Below are positions 5,894 through 12,789 of a stretch of DNA of 12,789 bases, in pieces; the stretch's first letter is position 1, and every line of letters begins with the position of its first letter. The notes beneath the pieces were generated by a model, which ran no database searches, was not told where the DNA came from, and saw only the letters and a list, made by a program, of their open reading frames with translations. Location: assembly GCA_013153415.1 (NCBI GenBank), contig JAADEO010000090.1:1-12789 (forward strand), written 5' to 3'. The position numbers and the translations under genes were made by a program. The DNA is from Deltaproteobacteria bacterium (GTDB taxonomy: Bacteria > Desulfobacterota > Anaeroferrophillalia > Anaeroferrophillales > Tharpellaceae).

Positions 5894-8800
5894 ATGCAGT
5901 GTCCGGGATGTAGATTCGAGAACCTGGAGGGGATGCGTTTTTGCGGTCGTTGCGGGATTCGCCTTCTCAAGGATGACGCCCCTGATCCGGCAGAGTTCAA
6001 TTCTCATTCGGAACGCAAGCAGATAACGGCCCTGTTTTCCGATATCACCGGTTATACTGCACTGTGCGGACGAATCGACCCGGAGGAGGTCCGGGAGCTC
6101 ACCGGCTTGATTTTCCGGGGCGCCGCCGGGATCGTGGCCCATTATGAAGGTTTTATCGAGGGCATCGTCGGAGATGGCATCCTGATGCTTTTCGGTGTTC
6201 CGAGGTCGCATGGCGATGATCCGATCCGGGCTGTCTGCGCCGCTCGGGAAATACATGAAATGGTTGCATCCTTGAGTCCCCGATACGAAAAACGTATCGG
6301 ATTCAAGCTCTCGTTGCACAGTGGCATCAATACCGGTCTGGCGGTCACTGCCGAAGGAACTTACGGGGTAAGCGGCGAGGTCACCAACGTCGCCTCCCGT
6401 CTCAGCAATCTCGCTCAGGCCTGCGAGATCGTTGTCGGTTTCGATACCTACAGGGCCTGTCGTAACCGTTTCAGTTTCAAGTCCCTCAAACAGACCACGA
6501 TCAAGGGCAAAACCGGCTCTATTCCCATCTACAAACTGCTTTCCGTCAAACCTTCGACCTCTTTCATGCCGGACTCCGTCCCTGACCTGGCGACCGAAAT
6601 CGTGGGTCGCGGCCAGGTTCTGCACAAACTGGAGAAACTCCTCATGAAGAGCGTTGCCGGCCGAGGCTCGGTGATCAATCTGGTGGGGGAAGCCGGAATC
6701 GGTAAATCGCGACTCATCTCCGAGCTCAAGCAAAGGAAAGCGGTCAAGCGGGTGTTGCTGCTGGAAGGCCAGGCTATCTCAATCGGTAAAAATCTGCGTT
6801 TCCATCCTGTCGTTGATGTCCTCAAACGCTGGGCCCTGATCGGTGACCAGGATGCCGACCTCCTGGCTTTTGTCAAGCTGGACCGGGTGGTCAGGGGTGT
6901 TTGCCCCCGGGAGAGTGACGAAATCCTGCCCTTTTTGGCGACCCTGATGGGTTTGCAACTCGTCGGCCGGCATGCCGAACGGGTCTTGAGAACCTCTGGC
7001 GAGGGGCTGGAAAAAATCATTTTGAAAAGCCTGCAGGAGCTTTTTATTCAGGCCAGCCGGCAACAGCCGGTCATTGTAATTATCGAGGATCTGCATTGGG
7101 CCGATGCCAGTTCGCTCAGGTTGCTGGGCTCCCTTTATCGTTTGGCGGAAAAGCACCGGGTATCCTTTATCAATCTTTACCGGCCGGGATACCTGGATGA
7201 TGAAGGTCGCTCTGTTTTGAACCGGCCGGGCCGTTATCATGAAATCCAGCTCCGGCCCTTGAACGAACGCGACAGCGAAAAGCTTATCGGCCGGCTGTCG
7301 GAGGGGCGGGAACTTTCTGGAGCGCTCAGGAAGCGGATTGTTGCCCAGACCGGTGGCAATCCCTTTTTTATCGAGGAGGTGGTTTACTCCCTGCTCGAGG
7401 ATGCGACCAGGATCAGTCGCAGTTGGGAGGTTGCGATCGAGGGGGGAAATAATGCTGTCGTCATCCCTTCGACTATCAATGATGTTCTGAGCGCGAGGCT
7501 GGATCGCCTGGAGGAACTGGACCGAGAACTGGTCAAGATCGCCTCGGTCGTCGGCCGGAATTTCTTTGACCGGGTTATCCGGGATGTCGCCGCCGGCATC
7601 GACGATCTGGATCTTCGTTTGCAGCGACTTAAAAAGGCGCGTCTGATCCTGGAACGGGAACGGCTGCAGGAGGTCGAATATTTTTTCAAACATGCCCTGG
7701 TTCAGGAAGCCGCTTACGGCATGATCCTGATCCCGCAGCGCCGGATGCTTCATTTGCGAGTGGCAAAATCGATCGAAAAGCTTTTTAGTCAGCGGTTGAG
7801 CGAGTTCTTTGGTATTCTGGCCTACCATTATCACCAGGGTGGAGATCTGGAAAAGACCGAGGAATATCTGATCAAAGCGGGCGAGGAATCACTGCGGGCG
7901 TCGGCTTCCCGGGAAGCTTTGACCTATTTCCAGCAGGCTCTGAAGATGTTTCTGAATCAGCATGGAGAGTCGGCCGATCCGGCGAAACTGGTGGCCCTGG
8001 AGAAGAATGTCGCCCTGGCTTTCTGTCGTAAAGGATTGCTGGTCGACGGTCTCAGGTATTATGACCGGGTCCTTGAACGACTGGGGAGATGCTCCCCGGG
8101 AAATGTCGAGCTGGGATTTGCCGGAGACCTGCTGGCTGTAGTCGCTAGATTATACCTTTTCCCCTGGAGGGAGAAGAGAGATCCCGACGAGAAGGAAAGG
8201 GAGATTTTTGAAACCACGATGCAGCGGAATGAGACCCTGGTGATCGCCGATACGGCTCGTTCGTTTCCGGCCATGATCCGACTCCTGCGGGAGGCGGGGA
8301 ATTTCGATCTTGGCAAAACTGCCAGCGGTTTCCGGCTCTGGGTCGGCACCGGCACCGTTTTTTCCTACATGGGGATCTCTTTCCGGGTTGCCCGGAAGTT
8401 CCTGCTTCGTTCCCGGATGATCGGCAAACATCAACGGGTCGAAGATGATATCGCCTACCATAACAGCGAGTCGATGTATCGGCATTGCGCCGGGGAATGG
8501 CGGGGAACGGGCGACTATGATCAGGGGCTGGTCGACCGCTGCCTCAAATCCGGAGCTCTGTTCTATGTCGTTCCCTACTCCTGGTCGGTGGGTCATATAA
8601 AAGTCGGCCAGGGAAAATTTTCCGAGGCGGAAACCATTATTGACAAGCTCTTCGAAATCGCTGAAACCTACAATCACTACCAGGCCCGGTTGGTGGCCCT
8701 GGGACTGAAATCGCATCTGCTTTTCAAAATCCGGGAATTCCCGATGGCGGAGATCACCGCCGATGAACGTCTGGCCCTGGCTGCGGAACTGAACGTGGTG

Positions 8801-9412
8801 ATCGGCCAGCTGGGAGCCCTGGGACACAAAATCATGATCAAGGCCATGCTGGGCGAGGTCGATGCCGCTGACAAGCTCATCGACCGGGCTGAAAGCCTGA
8901 TTGGAGATAGTGGCCGCCTGCCGCCCTATTGTCTCACCCGTTACTGGACGGGCCGTTTTCTCAACGACATGAGCGCGTTGAATATGCACCTGCTGGATCG
9001 GCGGGCGGACCGCTTGCCGGAGTTGAAGAAAAGAGCGCGGCAGAGCGGTCGCAAAGCCCTGGCCGGAATCCGCCGCTATGCACCTTCCGGAACCTTTGTT
9101 CTCAGGCTCGTGGGCGACTATTACTGGTTGGTCGAGGACCAGAGCCGGGCCGCCAGGTATTGGCAGAGAGCACTCAGGAAAGGCGAGAAGATGGGGGCCC
9201 GGCCCGATCTGGCCCGCACCTGTTTCGAGATCGGCCGCCACCTGCTTGAGCCCGGCAGCCGCTGGCGTAGACTCGACGGAAACGCCGCGGAAAGCTATCT
9301 CGAACGGGCCGGGGTCATGTTTGAAGAACTGGGCCTGAAAAGGGACCTCGAGGAACTGAAACAATTTCAGGAGTTCGGGAAGCCGGCACCCCCGCCCCCG
9401 CTTACGGTCTGA
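5894..9412 (+). CDS. Zinc-ribbon / class III nucleotide cyclase / STAND-type ATPase / TPR-like signalling protein
   Basis: 1172 residues, uninterrupted, probably cytoplasmic (no signal peptide or membrane helix seen). A zinc ribbon (C3, C6, C17, C20) comes first. Next is a class III nucleotide cyclase domain (about 40-215) with both metal-binding aspartates, D50 (FSDITGYTAL) and D94 (GDGILMLFG), and the transition-state pair N165 and R169. Residue 90, where a lysine normally recognises adenine, is glycine, and the usual GD before the N..R motif is GE. A P-loop ATPase of the AAA_16/COG3899 type follows: Walker A GEAGIGKS (265-272), Walker B IIEDLHWAD (E398, D399). From about 620 to the end it is helical with TPR-like repeats, e.g. 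near 645-690. It ends in a proline-rich tail. This architecture is a known family of predicted sensor proteins, mostly uncharacterised. Start ATG 5894 has only a weak AGGG site (5883-5886), but puts the zinc ribbon exactly at the N-terminus. Whether it makes cAMP, another cyclic nucleotide or nothing is open. Confidence 0.9.
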   Translation: MQCPGCRFENLEGMRFCGRCGIRLLKDDAPDPAEFNSHSERKQITALFSDITGYTALCGRIDPEEVRELTGLIFRGAAGIVAHYEGFIEGIVGDGILMLFGVPRSHGDDPIRAVCAAREIHEMVASLSPRYEKRIGFKLSLHSGINTGLAVTAEGTYGVSGEVTNVASRLSNLAQACEIVVGFDTYRACRNRFSFKSLKQTTIKGKTGSIPIYKLLSVKPSTSFMPDSVPDLATEIVGRGQVLHKLEKLLMKSVAGRGSVINLVGEAGIGKSRLISELKQRKAVKRVLLLEGQAISIGKNLRFHPVVDVLKRWALIGDQDADLLAFVKLDRVVRGVCPRESDEILPFLATLMGLQLVGRHAERVLRTSGEGLEKIILKSLQELFIQASRQQPVIVIIEDLHWADASSLRLLGSLYRLAEKHRVSFINLYRPGYLDDEGRSVLNRPGRYHEIQLRPLNERDSEKLIGRLSEGRELSGALRKRIVAQTGGNPFFIEEVVYSLLEDATRISRSWEVAIEGGNNAVVIPSTINDVLSARLDRLEELDRELVKIASVVGRNFFDRVIRDVAAGIDDLDLRLQRLKKARLILERERLQEVEYFFKHALVQEAAYGMILIPQRRMLHLRVAKSIEKLFSQRLSEFFGILAYHYHQGGDLEKTEEYLIKAGEESLRASASREALTYFQQALKMFLNQHGESADPAKLVALEKNVALAFCRKGLLVDGLRYYDRVLERLGRCSPGNVELGFAGDLLAVVARLYLFPWREKRDPDEKEREIFETTMQRNETLVIADTARSFPAMIRLLREAGNFDLGKTASGFRLWVGTGTVFSYMGISFRVARKFLLRSRMIGKHQRVEDDIAYHNSESMYRHCAGEWRGTGDYDQGLVDRCLKSGALFYVVPYSWSVGHIKVGQGKFSEAETIIDKLFEIAETYNHYQARLVALGLKSHLLFKIREFPMAEITADERLALAAELNVVIGQLGALGHKIMIKAMLGEVDAADKLIDRAESLIGDSGRLPPYCLTRYWTGRFLNDMSALNMHLLDRRADRLPELKKRARQSGRKALAGIRRYAPSGTFVLRLVGDYYWLVEDQSRAARYWQRALRKGEKMGARPDLARTCFEIGRHLLEPGSRWRRLDGNAAESYLERAGVMFEELGLKRDLEELKQFQEFGKPAPPPPLTV

Positions 9413-9513
9413 AAGGCTGTTACCTGGGTGCGACAACGGTCAGAATGGCAAAAGAATTTTGTACCGCAGACTGCAGGCCTGGGAAATGAAACGAGAATCT
9501 GTCGTGTTTTTCG

Positions 9514-9538
9514 CATGGCGCGTGGTGAAAAAGCCATG
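9514..9538 (+). terminator. Weak terminator-like hairpin after the cyclase-ATPase gene
   Basis: CATGGC (9514-9519) pairs with GCCATG (9533-9538) around a 13-base loop and is followed by TTTCTTG. The stem is short and the T tract broken. No better + strand terminator is visible in the 179-base convergent gap. Confidence 0.25.
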
Positions 9539-9572
9539 TTTCTTGATTGTCGGGAAGGGCGGAATTCGGGAA

Positions 9573-9596
9573 ACTGAGCCTGAGACCGGGTTCAGT
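9573..9596 (-). terminator. Possible terminator of the minus-strand operon
   Basis: ACTGAGCCTG (9573-9582) pairs with CGGGTTCAGT (9587-9596), ten pairs including two G-T, around a 4-base loop. It overlaps the stop codon of the hydrolase gene. On the minus strand it is followed only by TTTCCC, so any termination would be weak. Confidence 0.3.
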
Positions 9597-10356
9597 CGTT
9601 CAAGTGCTTCATGTATTCCCGGATATGCTCGAAACGGTTTTTCTCCCGGACCACGTTGAACAGGGCCTTGGAGTCGGCCAGGATCGTGGTGGCCCGGTCG
9701 ATCGCCGCCTGGAACTCCCGGGGTGGATCTTTCGAGGCCGGTCCGTGGCCGGGATAGTAGGCATCGACCTGCAACATCTTGAGCCGCTCGATCGACTCGA
9801 TGTAATCGCTGATACTGCCGGAACCGAAAACCCCACCGATATTGCCCTCGGTCAGAACCGTGTCCCCGGTGAAGACCAGGCGCTGGTCGGCTTCGTAGAG
9901 ACAGATGCTGCCGGAACTGTGACCGGGAGTGTGGATTACGGTCAGATTGTAATTTCCGGCCTGGATGACCGATCCGCCCTCGAGACAGATATCGACGCGA
10001 AAGCCGTCCGCCGATAATCCGAAAAGCTGATTCATCATCGCGAATTCGTCCTGGAGACGGATTTTCATCGCTGCCAGCCGGTGGGTGGCGATCATTGCCG
10101 TGGCGAAAAAGAGCGGGGCGCTGCCGATGTGATCGAGATGTTCATGGCTCAGGACGACCAGGTCGATATCCTCCAGCGCCAGACCGATCTCGCCCAGGCT
10201 GGTACGGATCGCCTCGCCGGCCTGGGGCAGGCCGGTGTCGATCAGCAGGTTTTTCTCTTTCCCCCTGATGACATAGGAATGGCAATCCGGCATCCAGCCG
10301 GCGAGCTGGAAGATGCCCGGTCTCAACTCTTTGACAGTGCGCCGGTACTCTTTCAT
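9592..10356 (-). CDS. Metallo-beta-lactamase-fold hydrolase
   Basis: 254 residues. All metal ligands of the fold are present for a two-metal site: H71, H73, D75 and H76 (SHEHLDHIG), H146 (HTPGHSSGS), D165 (TGDTV) and H204 (PGHG). The order and spacing match the glyoxalase II-like branch, whose members hydrolyse thioesters, lactones, phosphodiesters or sulfur compounds; the substrate here cannot be read. No signal peptide is seen, so it is likely cytoplasmic. Its ATG (10356-10354) overlaps the TGA of the upstream cyclic-nucleotide-binding gene (ATGA), and GGGAGGAG (10375-10368) is 11 bases before the start, inside that gene. It is the last gene of a three-gene minus-strand operon. The C-terminal ~45 residues after H204 are helical and charged. 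Context allows a signalling role, such as removing a nucleotide or a product of the protease, but ordinary metabolism is equally possible. Confidence 0.9.
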   Translation of the reverse strand: MKEYRRTVKELRPGIFQLAGWMPDCHSYVIRGKEKNLLIDTGLPQAGEAIRTSLGEIGLALEDIDLVVLSHEHLDHIGSAPLFFATAMIATHRLAAMKIRLQDEFAMMNQLFGLSADGFRVDICLEGGSVIQAGNYNLTVIHTPGHSSGSICLYEADQRLVFTGDTVLTEGNIGGVFGSGSISDYIESIERLKMLQVDAYYPGHGPASKDPPREFQAAIDRATTILADSKALFNVVREKNRFEHIREYMKHLND

Positions 10357-10772
10357 CTCCGGGACCGCTCCTCCCGTAGCAGCCGGTTGTAGCCTTCTTC
10401 GATGCTGTGGATACGTTGACAGAGCACCTGCATGATGGTCAGGGCGAAAACCGGCTGCTGGCTGACCAGGTAGATGAAACGGGGCTGGTTGACGACGATC
10501 AGCCGGGTCCGGTTTTGGGCCGCCGTGGCCCGGGCAGTTCGGGGGGCCCGGTCGACCAGCGCCATCTCACCGAAAATCTCCCCTTCCTCCAATAACGCCA
10601 CTTGCTTGAAAATGCCTTGCCGCCGTTTGGAGATGGCGACCGCTCCGGAGATGATAACAAAGAGCTGGTCGCCTTCACTGTCCTGTTCGAAAATGATCTC
10701 TCCCTTCTGGTATTCCAGCATGAAACGGAGACAGGGGTCGAAGTAGGGTGAGATCGGTAATGCGTCCGCCAT
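10353..10772 (-). CDS. Stand-alone cyclic-nucleotide-binding domain protein (CRP-like, no DNA-binding domain)
   Basis: 139 residues, essentially one CRP/FNR-type beta-roll (about 12-125) with short flanks. The phosphate-binding cassette reads GEIFGEMALVDRAPRTARA. E69, R78 and T79 fall where CRP has E72, R82 and S83, so binding of a cyclic nucleotide is plausible. The beta-roll start YQKGEIIFEQDSEGDQLFVI is typical. There is no helix-turn-helix and no membrane helix, so it is a ligand sensor or adapter and not a transcription factor. It lies 18 bases after the CHAT protease gene and overlaps the hydrolase gene by 4 bases, so it is surely co-transcribed. Start ATG 10772-10770 has a weak AAGG site (AAAAAGG, 10789-10783) 10 bases before it. 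It may convey a cNMP signal to the protease; that is inference from position. Confidence 0.9.
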   Translation of the reverse strand: MADALPISPYFDPCLRFMLEYQKGEIIFEQDSEGDQLFVIISGAVAISKRRQGIFKQVALLEEGEIFGEMALVDRAPRTARATAAQNRTRLIVVNQPRFIYLVSQQPVFALTIMQVLCQRIHSIEEGYNRLLREERSRR

Positions 10773-10790
10773 GGTTGATATACCTTTTTC

Positions 10791-12789
10791 TTAGAGCCAG
10801 TTGTTGATCAGCAAAAACGGTGCCCAGTAGCAGGGGTGTTCGAACCGTGATTGCCTAAGAAGTTTGAGCTGGGCCAGCTGCAGGGCCCGGGCCCGGGATG
10901 AGCCCGGGGTGTTCAGCTGCTGGTAGAACTCGGCCACCAGCTCGCAGGTGACCGGGTCGTTGACCTGCCACAGGGTGGCCAGGGCGCTGCGGGCCCCGGC
11001 CCGAACCGCGACCCCGGCCAGGCCCAGGGCGGCGCGATCGTCGCCGACCGCGGTTTCGCAGGCGCTCAAGGTGATCAGGTCGAGTGGCTCCTCGCGGAAA
11101 CGGTAAAGCCCGATATCCCGGCTGATCCGGTCCATCGTCAGTTTCTGGTCGAAGGCGAGGAGGAAGGTATTGCCCAGATCGTTGCCAAAATGACCGTGCG
11201 AGGCGATATGCACGATGCTGTAGGGTTCCTGCTTGAGAGCCTCGGCCAGGCTGCTGCCGGAAAACCGGTTGTTGAGCAGGGTCTCTCCCGGATAGACCTT
11301 GCGGACCTCTTCGAGTTCGTCGGCGACGTAAGGGAGGCCCGGAAAACCCTGAACCGGCTCGGTGATGCCCAAAGCCAGGAGCCGGGCTCCGGCGGTTCTG
11401 ACCGGGCGCGGGTCGGTCAGCATCAGGCTCGGGGTGACGGCCAGCGGGTAGCGTTCGATAAGAAATTTGTTGCCGTCGTGCAGGGCCGCCATGGGAATGC
11501 TTCGCAACGAACCGTCGGGCACGAAGACCAGGGTTTCGACCGTTGTTTTACGAAGATCTTTTTCCAGGGGTCGGATCAGCCAGTCGTAGAGTTTCTGGGC
11601 ATGAGGCAGAAATTTCCAGCTGGTGCGCTGCATCAGGGTTTTGCGAAAGATGAGGGCTTCCCGGCTGAGCTCTTCGACCCCGACCGGCAGGGCGTAGCGT
11701 TTGAGCTTGCCGGAAAAGCTGACCAGCAGTTCGACCCGGTCGGGCAGCAGCACCGGGTAGATGATCGCGGTCTTTTCCGAGATCAGATCGATCTTCTTGC
11801 GGGGCTCGCGGGAGGCATCGAGACAGTCGTCCTGGAAATACTCCCGCAATTCATAAACCTTGAGAATCTCAAGGGCGTCCCGAGCCTCGGCCAGCAGGGC
11901 TTCGGCAGCGGCGTTTTCCGGTTGCCGGGAAGCCTCTTTGAGCAGCAGGTCGACGAACTCGGAACTGATTTTCTTGGCAGTCGCCCGGTAGGAGGAGGTG
12001 GCGCAGGGAACCGCGACGTAAGCCGCCGAAAACTCGTCCCGGATCGACTGCAGCTCGCCAATCGCCAGCCGGTAGGCGGAGATCGCCGCGGCCAGCCGGC
12101 CCTGCCGGGCCAGCAGTTGGCCGTTCTGCCAGTTCCAGCGATAGAGGGCTTCGGGAGCCCTGCTCGCCTGGGCCGCAAAAACCGCCTGCCGGTTCAGCTC
12201 CAGGGCGGACCGGTACTGGCCCGAGGTTGCATACAGTCGGGCCAGATTGCCGTAAACGTAGGAGGCGGTACGCTGGTCCCCGAGATTGCGGGTAAGGCTC
12301 AGGGCCTGGTTGTAGGTTTTGACCGCAGCCAGCATAAGTTCTTTGGCCGCGTCCGGTTGCTTTCGGCTCAAACCGTCGTAGAGCAGGGCGGTGTTGATCA
12401 GGGTGTAGGCCTTGAGGGTCGAATCCTCGCAGGTTTCAAGGCCATGCCCGGCCCGTTTGAGCAGTTCCGTCACCCGGCCGGTATGGCCGGCGCGATCGGC
12501 GGCGGTGGCCTGGTTGACCAGGATCTGGGCCCGGAGCAGGGGGGCGTCGGCCTTGGCGGCAACCCTTTCCGCTTCCCGGTATTTGGCGCTGGCCGATGCA
12601 TACTGTTTTTGCGCCAGCAGAAGATTGCCGAGATTATTGAGGCTGGCCGCCAGCACGCGCTCAGCCCCGGCTTCGCGGGCCAGGGAGATCCCCTGGGAAA
12701 GATTATCCCGGGCCGAGTCCAGCTCTCCTAAGGCCAGGCGGGTATTGCCGATAGCGCTTAAAGCCTTGGCTTCTCGGGCCCGGTCCTGA
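10791..12789 (-). CDS. TPR-CHAT cysteine protease (5' end outside window)
   Basis: 665 residues are visible; the frame stays open through base 12788, so the N-terminus is beyond the edge. The visible N-terminal ~270 residues are TPR-like repeats (e.g. ASLNNLGNLLLAQKQYASA and YVYGNLARLYATSGQYRSAL). A helical linker follows. The C-terminal ~250 residues form a CHAT domain, a caspase-like protease fold. The catalytic pair is H531 in HIASHGHF (codon 11198-11196) and C577 in LITLSACETAVG (codon 11060-11058), numbered from the first visible codon. Other CHAT hallmarks are VPDGSLRSIPMAAL, AGARSALATLWQVND and the terminal CYWAPFLLI.N. A GTG at 12656 could begin a shorter protein, but TPR sequence continues upstream of it, so it is not the start. 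It heads the visible operon CHAT, cyclic-nucleotide-binding protein, hydrolase. TPR-CHAT proteins cut partner proteins when activated; the partner is unknown. Confidence 0.92.
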   Translation of the reverse strand, partial: QDRAREAKALSAIGNTRLALGELDSARDNLSQGISLAREAGAERVLAASLNNLGNLLLAQKQYASASAKYREAERVAAKADAPLLRAQILVNQATAADRAGHTGRVTELLKRAGHGLETCEDSTLKAYTLINTALLYDGLSRKQPDAAKELMLAAVKTYNQALSLTRNLGDQRTASYVYGNLARLYATSGQYRSALELNRQAVFAAQASRAPEALYRWNWQNGQLLARQGRLAAAISAYRLAIGELQSIRDEFSAAYVAVPCATSSYRATAKKISSEFVDLLLKEASRQPENAAAEALLAEARDALEILKVYELREYFQDDCLDASREPRKKIDLISEKTAIIYPVLLPDRVELLVSFSGKLKRYALPVGVEELSREALIFRKTLMQRTSWKFLPHAQKLYDWLIRPLEKDLRKTTVETLVFVPDGSLRSIPMAALHDGNKFLIERYPLAVTPSLMLTDPRPVRTAGARLLALGITEPVQGFPGLPYVADELEEVRKVYPGETLLNNRFSGSSLAEALKQEPYSIVHIASHGHFGNDLGNTFLLAFDQKLTMDRISRDIGLYRFREEPLDLITLSACETAVGDDRAALGLAGVAVRAGARSALATLWQVNDPVTCELVAEFYQQLNTPGSSRARALQLAQLKLLRQSRFEHPCYWAPFLLINNWL

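Noticed and set aside
6779..9436. Long minus-strand open frames (351 and 428 codons) opposite the cyclase-ATPase gene
   Set aside because: They lie wholly within a gene with clear Walker motifs and TPR-like repeats, have no recognisable domain, and are explained by codon bias.
9459..10017. Small + strand open frames after the cyclase-ATPase gene
   Set aside because: The first has no ribosome binding site or domain; the second runs antisense through the metallo-beta-lactamase-fold gene.
11190..12731. A 513-codon open frame on the + strand opposite the CHAT gene
   Set aside because: Composition is typical of the mirror of a GC-rich gene (G, Q, V, D rich with no domain), there is no ribosome binding site, and the minus strand encodes recognisable TPR and CHAT domains.
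1..12789. CRISPR arrays, insertion sequences, integrases or toxin-antitoxin pairs
   Set aside because: No regularly spaced repeats, transposase or integrase motifs, or paired small genes were seen in either strand.

Overview
This window looks like chromosomal DNA of a fairly GC-rich, flagellated Gram-negative bacterium. The evidence is a hook protein FlgE, a two-membrane-segment sensor kinase, an exported HtrA protease, and strong GGAGG-type ribosome binding sites. The style of the proteins (FlgE/OmpR-family pair/HtrA/PrmA, and a zinc-ribbon plus cyclase plus ATPase plus TPR giant) suggests the Desulfuromonadales/Geobacterales or a relative in the former Deltaproteobacteria. That placement is inference from protein character; no phylogenetic marker was tested.

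Left half, conserved-looking, all on the + strand. The window opens inside the end of flgE (1-471), closed by a strong terminator (515-552). A response regulator (640-1335) and histidine kinase (1332-2780) follow as a 4-base-overlapping pair. The 343-base gap after the kinase holds a two-hairpin structure with a CU-rich loop that ends in a very strong terminator (2961-3004), possibly a small RNA. Next come the periplasmic serine protease HtrA (3124-4566) and the ribosomal protein L11 methyltransferase PrmA (4567-5490), which abut exactly. A tRNA-Glu(UUC) gene with its own promoter and terminator (5517-5708) closes this half.

Right half, signalling/accessory character. Past the tRNA lies a 1172-residue multidomain protein on the + strand (5894-9412): zinc ribbon, class III nucleotide cyclase domain, STAND/AAA-type ATPase, and a long helical TPR-like C-terminus. 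Facing it on the - strand is a tight three-gene operon. It starts with a TPR-CHAT cysteine protease (10791 to beyond the window edge), then a stand-alone cyclic-nucleotide-binding domain protein (10353-10772), then a metallo-beta-lactamase-fold hydrolase (9592-10356). The last two genes overlap by 4 bases.

How the parts may work together. The kinase pair next to HtrA suggests an envelope-stress or metal-stress response. The right half places a cyclase-fold sensor opposite a cyclic-nucleotide sensor that is co-transcribed with a caspase-like protease and a metal-dependent hydrolase. This could be an undescribed nucleotide-signalled protease module, but the link is inferred from gene order only. 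The cyclase domain also lacks the lysine that normally recognises adenine.
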